From Ricordea florida (Eukaryota > Cnidaria > Anthozoa > Corallimorpharia > Ricordeidae), in the NCBI GenBank assembly GCA_949710005.1, contig OX453287.1, forward strand, positions 16,641,560 to 16,705,559: a stretch of 64,000 nucleotides of DNA, written 5' to 3'. Within the stretch, counting starts at the first letter, position 1; every line of letters starts with the position of its first letter. Below are positions 22,661 through 29,538 of the stretch, piece by piece. Both the position numbers and the translations under genes were made by a program. The notes below the pieces were generated by a model that was not told the origin of the DNA, searched no databases, and saw nothing but the letters and a program-made list of their open reading frames with translations.

Positions 22661-23344
22661 TCAACGTGCGGGAGCTGTTCTCACCCGCCCTTCGGTCAGG
22701 TCCTTTAATATTTCCGCTCGTACCTCTGTTCTTATCTGATTCATATTTAAGTTTTTTTCTGTATCTTTCCTGGTTTTTTGACGGATTTCTAGTTTTAGTT
22801 TTTCAAACTTATCCACCTCTGATAAAATTAGTGAAAATTCTTGGTCAGAGATAGCGTTATCTTTTAGTGTCTTTGAAACCAAATCGTGAATGGTATTTAC
22901 TTTTGCTTTTGCTAGAGAAACAGTCTGTTCATGTTTACTAACTTTATGAGAAAGTCGTTTAGAAGCCGCTCCGAATCCAACTGATATTCCCCCACAAATA
23001 CCTCCGACCGCTCCTAATGGGATACCAACAGCAGCACCAAAACCAGTAAGGGAGGTTCCAAGTCCACTTGCAGATAGTATAACTGAAAAAACCCCACTAC
23101 CAACACTGATTTTTGTAAATATTCCTCTCGTTCTATTGTATTTTTTCCTAACATCCTCGTAATGTTTAATTTCCTTTTGAAGATTATGTAGTACTTCACA
23201 CGATTTTTGAAGTCTGAAATTAACCGACTGAAAGGAGGAACTAGGTAATCGTCCGGAGGACGGGCCCGGCTGAGCCGGAATTTGTGGATAAATCGAGCTT
23301 TGCTCGGGACCGGCTACACTGTAAATTTTATTGTAGTCTTCCAT
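22661..23344 (-). CDS. coiled-coil protein with Gly-rich hydrophobic core
   Basis: 227 residues. A Pro/Ser-rich N-terminus (1-40) is encoded partly by GC-rich hairpins. A helix follows at about 45-75, then a Gly-rich hydrophobic segment at about 78-125 (SGVFSVILSASGLGTSLTGF, then GIPLGAVGGICGGISVGFGA) and a charged coiled coil at about 130-215. The segment could form one or two membrane helices. I recall this protein type in cnidarian Polintons; role unknown, a pore, scaffold or membrane-remodelling protein would fit. Box 34 nt upstream of the ATG. Confidence 0.82.
   Translation of the reverse strand: MEDYNKIYSVAGPEQSSIYPQIPAQPGPSSGRLPSSSFQSVNFRLQKSCEVLHNLQKEIKHYEDVRKKYNRTRGIFTKISVGSGVFSVILSASGLGTSLTGFGAAVGIPLGAVGGICGGISVGFGAASKRLSHKVSKHEQTVSLAKAKVNTIHDLVSKTLKDNAISDQEFSLILSEVDKFEKLKLEIRQKTRKDTEKNLNMNQIRTEVRAEILKDLTEGRVRTAPAR
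23250..23306. repeat. cluster of three 3-nt-loop GC hairpins inside a gene
   Basis: cgtcc-gga-ggacg (23250-23262), ccggc-tga-gccgg (23266-23278) and cgagc-ttt-gctcg (23294-23306) are all perfect. They sit in frame in the N-terminal Pro/Ser/Gly-rich part of the 227-residue protein. Confidence 0.75.
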
Positions 23345-23369
23345 ATTGTATTTTACTGATCAACACGAT

Positions 23370-23378
23370 ATCTTTAAA
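23370..23378 (-). promoter_or_regulatory. TTTAAAGAT box, 227-residue gene
   Basis: Exact consensus; starts 34 nt before the ATG at 23344. Confidence 0.5.
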
Positions 23379-23396
23379 TAAATTCGAACAGGTTTG

Positions 23397-24590
23397 TTAC
23401 TTTCTCTTCTTTTTAAATTGTTCCACAAAATATAGAACCACAGCCATTATCAACAACCAAGCATTTTTACCTAAAAATCCAATAACCTCACCTGCTGTTT
23501 TGAATAGAAAGCTTACGATAGCTCCAACCATTCCAGGCAATATTTCACCGAGTTTCTTACCAATTGTTTTCAACCCATTTCCAACACCTTTACCTAATGT
23601 GGATAGACCCTTAGAAAGATTATAAACGATAACACCAATTACCACACCAACAGCACTCACAACTGCAAATACTGTAAAACCATACTTTTTGAAGATAGCC
23701 TTCACACGATCTCGTAACGGTAGATTTTTAAGTAATTCATCATTTCGTTTATCTATTTTACCAATTTGTTCTTGATTGGAAATTATTTGTTTTCTCACCA
23801 CTTCTCTCAATTTGTCTAACTCAGTTTTGTAACGTTCATTACTTTGTTCTAACTTTGTTAAATTAGATTGTCCCTTCTTATACTTATCTATTTCATCTTT
23901 GTATAGTTTTGTTTCATTCAAAAGCTTATCAACCTGTATTTTTAATTCTATATTCTGTTTAGCAGTTGCACCAAAAAGACTTTTTATTTGCTCTTTTTCC
24001 GCTTTTTGTTTCTCAGCGAATTGACGTATTTCTTTTTCTTTTTCTTCATATCGACTAATCTCCATTGGATATACTTTTGTGGTTGCTTCTAATCCTTGTA
24101 CTAAATAAAGTAATTCCCTATTTTGTTCATTAGCTTCATTCAATTGTGATAAAAGATTATTATATTTTATAAGCATGCTTTCATAATCAGCACCTAGAGC
24201 TTTTTTGATAGAGTCTGGTAACTTATCAACTTTTATTACCTCATCTTTAATCAATATATGTTCTGCGGCATTACTCTGCCCACTCAATTTAACCTTTAAA
24301 TTACCTTCCTTATCCCATTCTGCTGTAAATGGAGAATCCAAAGGGTTGAAATTTGGAAATATACGTTTGATATATTGCAGCGCATCTCTCCTTTCATCAT
24401 ATTTATCACTAGGTAATTTTGGTCTGGCACCCTCCTTCTCATAATTTCTACCACTCTTAGTTGTGGATGTTTCTCTTACTTTTTTGGGCGAGGGTAGTCT
24501 ACCAGTTAGTGGATCATTTTCATCAAAATCATCGGGATCTTCTTCTTTACCCAACCCTAATGGATCAAAATCTTCTACTACTTCTGTCAT
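23397..24590 (-). CDS. coiled-coil protein with C-terminal membrane segments
   Basis: 397 residues. An acidic N-terminus (1-35) and a basic region are followed by a long charged coiled coil at about 130-285, then three hydrophobic segments near 302-324 (FTVFAVVSAVGVVIGVIVY), 347-370 and 374-390 (AWLLIMAVVLYFVEQF), and a KKKRK tail. Between the segments is a Gly/Lys amphipathic stretch (GKGVGNGLKTIGKKLG), which could bind membranes. Function unknown; a virion-membrane or entry-related structural protein is inferred only from position and topology. Box 32 nt upstream of the ATG. Confidence 0.85.
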   Translation of the reverse strand: MTEVVEDFDPLGLGKEEDPDDFDENDPLTGRLPSPKKVRETSTTKSGRNYEKEGARPKLPSDKYDERRDALQYIKRIFPNFNPLDSPFTAEWDKEGNLKVKLSGQSNAAEHILIKDEVIKVDKLPDSIKKALGADYESMLIKYNNLLSQLNEANEQNRELLYLVQGLEATTKVYPMEISRYEEKEKEIRQFAEKQKAEKEQIKSLFGATAKQNIELKIQVDKLLNETKLYKDEIDKYKKGQSNLTKLEQSNERYKTELDKLREVVRKQIISNQEQIGKIDKRNDELLKNLPLRDRVKAIFKKYGFTVFAVVSAVGVVIGVIVYNLSKGLSTLGKGVGNGLKTIGKKLGEILPGMVGAIVSFLFKTAGEVIGFLGKNAWLLIMAVVLYFVEQFKKKRK

Positions 24591-24613
24591 GATTTTTTAC
24601 CAATTAGTAAGAA

Positions 24614-24622
24614 ATCTTTAAA
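24614..24622 (-). promoter_or_regulatory. TTTAAAGAT box, 397-residue gene
   Basis: Exact consensus; starts 32 nt before the ATG at 24590. Confidence 0.5.
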
Positions 24623-24641
24623 CTAATCATACTAACTTTGT

Positions 24642-25034
24642 CTAAAATAATTTACTAACCATATAACCTAAGGCTAACATACCGCCACCTACATATGCCA
24701 CTTCACCCATCTTTTGGTTGTCACTAGGTCTATAATAATCAGAGAATTTTGGTTCATGTGTCTCACCATACAATTTCAAAGCTTCATCCGTATTTGACAT
24801 ATTTTTTGAAGCCTGGTATTTATCATCCTTTTGTTGTACTTTCCAATCAATTAGTTTCTGTCTATTTTCCTGATATGTAGCATAATCTTTTTGATATTTT
24901 TCTAATGCCTTATCATGTCTTATTTTCTCTGTATCTGTTTTATCACCTGAGAGATATTTTGCAAGATATGATCCACCAACAAATGCAGTTGCATTCAATA
25001 TAGCTCCTCCAAACATCATTGCTATTGCTGCCAT
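24642..25034 (-). CDS. small protein with hydrophobic ends and a helical middle
   Basis: 130 residues. The N-terminal hydrophobic Gly-rich segment (AAIAMMFGGAILNATAFVGG, 2-21) and C-terminal hydrophobic segment (VAYVGGGMLALGYMVSKLF) flank a charged, probably coiled-coil middle with a Trp (about 40-75). This hairpin-like topology is seen in small proteins of Polinton capsid blocks. Function unknown. Its box starts with C instead of T. Confidence 0.8.
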   Translation of the reverse strand: MAAIAMMFGGAILNATAFVGGSYLAKYLSGDKTDTEKIRHDKALEKYQKDYATYQENRQKLIDWKVQQKDDKYQASKNMSNTDEALKLYGETHEPKFSDYYRPSDNQKMGEVAYVGGGMLALGYMVSKLF

Positions 25035-25053
25035 TTGTTAGTCAATATGTAAA

Positions 25054-25062
25054 ATCTTTAAG
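25054..25062 (-). promoter_or_regulatory. CTTAAAGAT box, 130-residue gene
   Basis: One mismatch to consensus; starts 28 nt before the ATG at 25034. Confidence 0.45.
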
Positions 25063-25073
25063 TTTGTTTCCTC

Positions 25074-25089
25074 CCTCGCTTCACTCAGT
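25074..25089. repeat. 16-bp element cctcgcttcactcagt
   Basis: Covers the stop codon of the 72-residue gene. The exact reverse complement lies inside the capsid gene at 27315-27330, where it is read in frame. Confidence 0.7.
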
Positions 25090-25303
25090 TCGGTAAAATC
25101 TTTTGATCTTCTAAATATGTTTTTAGGTACATACTACCAGATAGGACAGCTACCCATTTAGCATAATTTGTAATACTTGAGGATGGATCGTTCATAAATG
25201 ATTCTTTCATAACCTTTTTAGCTACATATCCAACTCCAGCTGCTAATCCGATAAGGACTGCTGAATCAGTAACAGTTTTCACAAGTTTGTTTTCAGTTGA
25301 CAT
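25085..25303 (-). CDS. small two-segment membrane protein
   Basis: 72 residues. Two hydrophobic stretches, at about 14-28 (SAVLIGLAAGVGYVAK) and 47-61 (YAKWVAVLSGSMYLKTY), are joined by a short polar loop. No recognised family. It belongs to the run of small membrane proteins between the coiled-coil genes and the ATPase, with its own TTTAAAGGT box 33 nt upstream. Its stop codon lies inside a 16-bp repeated element. Confidence 0.75.
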   Translation of the reverse strand: MSTENKLVKTVTDSAVLIGLAAGVGYVAKKVMKESFMNDPSSSITNYAKWVAVLSGSMYLKTYLEDQKILPN

Positions 25304-25327
25304 AATTTTTTACTGTATCAGTAAGAA

Positions 25328-25336
25328 ACCTTTAAA
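25328..25336 (-). promoter_or_regulatory. TTTAAAGGT box, 72-residue gene
   Basis: One mismatch; starts 33 nt before the ATG at 25303. Confidence 0.45.
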
Positions 25337-25345
25337 CTACTTTCC

Positions 25346-25786
25346 TCATATCATTGCTATTTTCGGAGTTGGTAGGGTAGTGGTATGTGAGGGTGGTGTG
25401 GGAATATTTGATGGTGGAGCTTTAGTAGGAACTTGTGATAAATCAGGTATTCTATTTTTATAATATCTCATAAACATGTCAAATGCGGTAAACCCTATTC
25501 CAACAATTGATAAAACAGTAGTAAAAGATAGCTCTGGAATCCATGCTTTTCCATTTTCTTCTTCATTGTAATTTTCTTCTCCATTTTTAATCTCCTCTTG
25601 TTCCTTTTCACGTTTCATTTGCTCTGCGGCCCGTAGGGTCTCTCTAGCTAATGCTTCTTTCGCTTTTTTATTATATTCCGCCAATTTTTTACCAGCAGCA
25701 ACCTTTTTAGGATCTTTCTCTTTCTTTTTTGAATCTTTCTTTTCAGGTGTAGGATCCATTGTAATTTGTTCAATTTGTTCAGACAT
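25346..25786 (-). CDS. Lys/Glu-rich protein with one membrane segment
   Basis: 146 residues. The highly charged N-terminal half (about 10-75, EKKDSKKKEKDPKK) is followed by one hydrophobic segment (WIPELSFTTVLSIVGIGFTA, about 82-101) and a Pro/Thr-rich tail. Single-pass topology is inferred. A small ccc-gta-ggg hairpin lies in the coding region at 25630-25638. Function unknown. Box 32 nt upstream of the ATG. Confidence 0.78.
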   Translation of the reverse strand: MSEQIEQITMDPTPEKKDSKKKEKDPKKVAAGKKLAEYNKKAKEALARETLRAAEQMKREKEQEEIKNGEENYNEEENGKAWIPELSFTTVLSIVGIGFTAFDMFMRYYKNRIPDLSQVPTKAPPSNIPTPPSHTTTLPTPKIAMI

Positions 25787-25809
25787 GATTTTTTACATAT
25801 CATTAAGAA

Positions 25810-25818
25810 ATCTTTAGA
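25810..25818 (-). promoter_or_regulatory. TCTAAAGAT box, 146-residue gene
   Basis: One mismatch; starts 32 nt before the ATG at 25786. Confidence 0.45.
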
Positions 25819-25819
25819 C

Positions 25820-25843
25820 CGGCTTTGCCGACCAGCTACGCTG
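25820..25843. repeat. double 3-nt-loop hairpin, copy 1
   Basis: cggc-ttt-gccg (25820-25830) is followed two bases later by cagc-tac-gctg (25833-25843). An identical pair lies at 26426-26449. It lies 15 bp downstream of the stop of the minus-strand gene ending at 25858. Confidence 0.8.
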
Positions 25844-25857
25844 AAATCATGTCATGC

Positions 25858-26388
25858 TTAGTAGACAGTATCATACCCAACAGCAGCCTGCTCAGTTTTG
25901 TTAGCATTATCTGTAATTGTTCTTGAAACTTCTTGTATTTTGTTGAATTTGACGTGTTTAGCAACCTGGAATAGCCCGCTAGCAAGTGCTGCCAATCTTC
26001 CTGCTTTCAATGCTAAGAGACCTACAATGTTTGTTAGTTCACGATTAACCAAATCATCATTCTTCAAATCTGAACAAAGAGCTTCTATATCATCCACGGG
26101 AACCATGTAAGAAATGACTTGAGAAACTAATTGAAGAGATGAATCTACTAATCCACCACTAATTTTCTTACCTAATACTGCCTGATAACGATTATAATAT
26201 TTTTCAATGTCTTTTACTGATAATTTTTTTATATCACCTAGACTCATATCAACTCCCAAATATTCCTTTGTTGTTCCAAGAGATGCGAGAATGGCTAGTG
26301 ATTCTTGTTTTATTTCAATATCATCATTATATTTTACCACATCTTTTACTTCTGGTTGTTCTTCTATTTAATCTTCAACTTCTGTCAT
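25858..26388 (-). pseudogene. Polinton small helical gene with an early in-frame stop
   Basis: The open part (from about 26340) encodes about 160 residues: helical, with a hydrophobic segment LTNIVGLLALKAGRLAALAS near 102-121. There is no ATG at its start. An ATG at 26386-26388 is in the same frame and is followed after six codons by TAA at 26368-26370, and charged coding sense continues through that stop. A TTTAAAAGA box 36 nt upstream of 26388 matches the spacing of the other genes, so I take 26388 as the true start and the TAA as a nonsense change. Function unknown. Confidence 0.65.
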
Positions 26389-26415
26389 CTTGTAATTTTT
26401 TAATAATACATAGAT

Positions 26416-26424
26416 TCTTTTAAA
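26416..26424 (-). promoter_or_regulatory. TTTAAAAGA box, broken small gene
   Basis: Variant with an extra A; starts 36 nt before the ATG at 26388 and supports that start. Confidence 0.4.
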
Positions 26425-26425
26425 A

Positions 26426-26449
26426 CGGCTTTGCCGACCAGCTACGCTG
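26426..26449. repeat. double 3-nt-loop hairpin, copy 2
   Basis: cggc-ttt-gccg (26426-26436) then cagc-tac-gctg (26439-26449), identical to 25820-25843. The stop codon of the packaging ATPase (26442-26444) lies in the loop of the second hairpin. Confidence 0.8.
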
Positions 26450-27074
26450 AAATCACCGCAGGAATCTCTAAATAACATTGGAATGGATAACGTAAACACA
26501 AACATAGTCTGGAATATTTTTCAGTTTTCAGTAGTTCTACAAATTTTTTACATGTTTCAGAATCTAAATCACCTCCATAATCTTCGAAAAGCATCTTCAT
26601 ACCTTTCTGTGACGGATTATGGAATGAAACAACACAGGCTACATTTTCCCGGAATGGTTTTGCTATAGATGTTAATTGCTGAGTGAGAACCCACACTGAT
26701 AATCCATGATGTCTTCCAGAGAATGCTAAATCTATAAACTTATTCGATCGTTTCTTCAGATCATTCGAAACAGCACAATCATCTAAAATTATTAGTGTAT
26801 TTGTACCAGAAAACAAAGTTTGACAATCAGTTAATAATTCATTAATCTCATCAATGTTACTAGCATCTGGTGATAATACAAAGAAACGTTTATCTCCTCG
26901 AGCAAAATTATGATAGGTTTTATTTTTAGAATAAGTTGGGCATATTAGAACAATGAATTCAAACAATTTTCGAAATGGTCCTCGTAGCTGATCTATGATG
27001 TACTTTGTCTTTCCACAATTTGTTGGACCTGTTATAATGCAATGAAAAGGAATTTTATCTCGTAATTCTTCCAT
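26442..27074 (-). CDS. packaging ATPase (FtsK/HerA, A32-like)
   Basis: 210 residues. Walker A is GPTNCGKT (about 15-22), Walker B is LIILDDC (about 94-100), and a downstream VWVLTQQL (about 128-135) fits the sensor position. This ATPase family pumps viral or Polinton DNA into preformed capsids. The length is normal for Polintons and the frame is intact. It starts 8 bp after the capsid gene stop, so its weak upstream box (near 27096-27104) lies within the capsid gene's 3' end. The stop codon lies inside a GC hairpin. Confidence 0.93.
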   Translation of the reverse strand: MEELRDKIPFHCIITGPTNCGKTKYIIDQLRGPFRKLFEFIVLICPTYSKNKTYHNFARGDKRFFVLSPDASNIDEINELLTDCQTLFSGTNTLIILDDCAVSNDLKKRSNKFIDLAFSGRHHGLSVWVLTQQLTSIAKPFRENVACVVSFHNPSQKGMKMLFEDYGGDLDSETCKKFVELLKTEKYSRLCLCLRYPFQCYLEIPAVISA

Positions 27075-27082
27075 CTTTTTAA

Positions 27083-28336
27083 CTAATACATTATTGATCT
27101 TAAGTTTGAATTCATAACCTCCATTAACGCATCAGCTACAACAAACATGTAACAGGTCATAATACCAGAACCACTAAGTTTTCTTTTAATTTCTATTTTT
27201 ACACCATCTTGCGCATTGTTTAAGGCTAGGCCACCTCCATGAATACCATTATCTGGGTGAGTTCTCAAATCTATCCACAGAGCAAACTTATTACCATAAA
27301 AATCCTTTTCCTTTACTGAGTGAAGCGAGGAACCACCATCTCTTCCGAAACGTTTCTTTACTGACTCCCATAGGTCTGACGGTACCATTCCCTTAGAGTA
27401 GAAACGGTTTGGCACACCATTAACATCGATATTGATTGAGGTGATACCAGGATTGAAAAAATTCTCGGAATCTCGTGCTCCTCCACCGTATGGTAATGTA
27501 AACAAACATAATATCCCTGTAATTGACCTTCTAGGTAGATTAATATGCTGGTTTATAACACTATCAGTAGGTTTGGATATGGTGAAAGTTTTGTGTAGAG
27601 TTACATTTTCATAAAAGAATCCTTTACCAACCTGATAAGCCGCCTGTGCCTCACGAGCTAAGTATTCACTTGATATACAAGAATATTCCAACTCAAGGTT
27701 TGTGATTTTGTAAGTTGGTTGCTTGGTCGTATCAGAATAAACAACAATATCGCGAACTGGAGCTAGTGTAATCTCAAAGATTAGTTGATGATCTAATGCC
27801 TTTGGATAGAAAACCCCGTGATCGTTGAGAATAGGATGATTTAGTGGGATATGGTACTTGGTGTTGTGTACTACTGCAAGAGCTACTTCCTTTGCATCTG
27901 TGTCTACCTTATCACCTGCATTTGTTCTAAGTTTCCTCATGTTTTCAGAAGAAATACCTTGCTTTAATCTATCCTCTCGTTCTTCATCTTTTAAGAATAA
28001 CTCGTGGTAGGTTTGAAATAGATCATATCTTTGAGTATCCTGTAGTGTTTCACCCCCAAAAAGAACCCTGAGTCTGGATACAAGATTACTACCTACATTA
28101 TTCACTAGGGTGTTATCTTCATGACCATCAACAGTCAAGTTAAATACTAGAGATACACTTCCTGGTACAAGAACTAAATTCTGGGTAAGTTTTGGGATAT
28201 TTATATATAGTGTTTCTCCCGGATCGGCTGATGATGGGTTTAGTGTAATTCTATTCAATATTGATTCCGCTTTCAAACCGAGCGGCTCTCTTGGTAATCT
28301 GTTTGGATTAATTTTTTCTGATATAGTTTGTGACAT
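27083..28336 (-). CDS. major capsid protein (double jelly roll, hexon-like)
   Basis: 417 residues, intact. Two jelly-roll-like halves: the N-terminal half has ILNRITLNPSSADPGE and a FGGETLQDTQRYDLF loop. A central YHIPLNHPILNDHGVFYPKA leads to LDHQLIFEITLAP, which resembles the strand pairs at the junction in virus double-jelly-roll capsids. The second half begins TITNLELEY-like and ends in an MEVMNSNLRSIMY tail. The family forms trimeric capsomers of icosahedral shells. It is shorter than many Polinton capsid proteins. It starts 33 bp from the divergent integrase start and shares that short intergenic region. A 16-bp element repeated at 25074-25089 is read in frame here. Confidence 0.85.
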   Translation of the reverse strand: MSQTISEKINPNRLPREPLGLKAESILNRITLNPSSADPGETLYINIPKLTQNLVLVPGSVSLVFNLTVDGHEDNTLVNNVGSNLVSRLRVLFGGETLQDTQRYDLFQTYHELFLKDEEREDRLKQGISSENMRKLRTNAGDKVDTDAKEVALAVVHNTKYHIPLNHPILNDHGVFYPKALDHQLIFEITLAPVRDIVVYSDTTKQPTYKITNLELEYSCISSEYLAREAQAAYQVGKGFFYENVTLHKTFTISKPTDSVINQHINLPRRSITGILCLFTLPYGGGARDSENFFNPGITSINIDVNGVPNRFYSKGMVPSDLWESVKKRFGRDGGSSLHSVKEKDFYGNKFALWIDLRTHPDNGIHGGGLALNNAQDGVKIEIKRKLSGSGIMTCYMFVVADALMEVMNSNLRSIMY

Positions 28337-28361
28337 AATTATTTTAAGGAAGGGTGGAGTA

Positions 28362-28370
28362 ATCTTTAAA
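28362..28370 (-). promoter_or_regulatory. TTTAAAGAT box, capsid gene; overlaps integrase start
   Basis: Exact consensus, 34 nt before the capsid ATG at 28336. Its last base is the A of the integrase ATG on the other strand. Confidence 0.5.
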
Positions 28371-28436
28371 TGAGTAACGAAAACATATCTCGAAGGGGGC
28401 CGACTACGCCTAAGTTATCAAAAATATCAGCGGATC

Positions 28437-28483
28437 GGGCGAAGCCCTCCCACGAAGTGAAGCCGGGCCCGACTTTCAGTCGG
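28437..28483. repeat. three 3-nt-loop hairpins in integrase N-terminal region
   Basis: gggc-gaa-gccc (28437-28447), cac-gaa-gtg (28451-28459) and ccgact-ttc-agtcgg (28469-28483). They encode a Pro/Gly/Lys-rich stretch upstream of the first catalytic Asp. Confidence 0.75.
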
Positions 28484-29407
28484 ATATATTATTCAACTGA
28501 TGGATATTGGAAAGGATATTCTGCAATCTCTAAATTAGCTGAAAAATACGGCGAAGCCTACCCCGAAGGAAAAGCAAAAGTAAGTGAAAATGTGGCAAAA
28601 CAATGGCTTCAGAAACAGGCAATATGGCAAATATATCTACCAGCTCCAAAGTATATTCCTAGACCACACTGGACTGTGTCTAAACCTAATCAGATCCATC
28701 AAGCAGATTTATTATTTTTACCGCATGATAGAGTTGGATGAAAAACATATCGATATGCATTAGTTGTGGTTGATGTTGCCTCTAGATACAAAGATGCTGA
28801 ACCATTAACCTCAAAAGAAAGTCATGAGATATCCAAAGCTTTTGAAAAAATATATTCTAGAAAAATGAAATATCCAAAAACATTAATGGTTGATCCTGGA
28901 AGAGAATTTATGGGTGAGGTTGGTAAACTTATGAATTATCATAATGTGAAAATACAGAGAAGTGAAGCTGGAAATCATAGAGCTCAAGCATTTGTAGAAA
29001 ACGCAAACAGAATATTAGGTGAAAGATTATTTAGTCATCAATATGCTCAAGAAATGATCGGCGTAGCCGGGCCTTTAGGTTTTAGTGATGAAAGGTCTAG
29101 AGTATGGGTGAAACGATTACCTGATATTTTGAAAACTTTGAATAATACACCAACGAGAATAACTGGTAAAGAACCTGATGAAGCCATAAAACTGAAAGAG
29201 GTTGATATTGAACCAAAAAAGTATAATCGAGTTGTAGGATTTGATGAGGTTAGGATACTACCCGGTGTTAAAGTTAGATACTTGTTATTTCCCGGTGAAC
29301 TTGAAGGTGGTGAAAGAAGAAGAGCTACAGATCCTATTTGGAGTATTAAGATTTATGATATTTCTAGAAGTACAGTTTCACCCAATCAACCAGTTTTATA
29401 TTATATC

Positions 29408-29435
29408 CGCCCGGAGGGCGGGCCCGGCTCCGCCG
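29408..29435. repeat. two 3-nt-loop hairpins in integrase C-terminal region
   Basis: cgccc-gga-gggcg (29408-29420) and cggc-tcc-gccg (29425-29435), read in frame as a Gly/Pro-rich insert. A related cggc-gta-gccg lies at 29059-29069. Confidence 0.75.
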
Positions 29436-29538
29436 ATTTAGTGAATGGTCTAAGACGGGGGTTTGTAAGGGAGGAGCTTCAAGTTGTACCTTTTGATACG
29501 GAGTTACCACCTGATTCTGTTTTGAGACGCCAATGACC

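Larger units (their letters stand above)
28370..29536 (+). pseudogene. Polinton integrase (retroviral type) with one in-frame TGA
   Basis: The fold family joins element ends to target DNA through a D,D,E metal site. A single frame runs from 28370 to 29536 but is cut by TGA at 28739-28741; the halves encode 123 and about 264 residues in the same frame. The first half has an N-terminal region and the first catalytic Asp (HQADLLFLPHD). The second half has VVVDVASRYKDAEPL, the second Asp (LMVDPGREF) and the Glu (AFVENANRIL) 34 residues on. A C-terminal VLYYI...GLRRGFVREELQV region closes the protein. Several GC-rich hairpins are read in frame (28437-28483, 29059-29069, 29408-29435). The gene converges on the polymerase with 2 bp between stops. 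Probably a null allele; programmed readthrough is a less likely alternative. Confidence 0.88.

Noticed and set aside
29241..29441. Extra plus-strand gene overlapping the integrase
   Set aside because: Alternative frame of the integrase; no box upstream and no family features.
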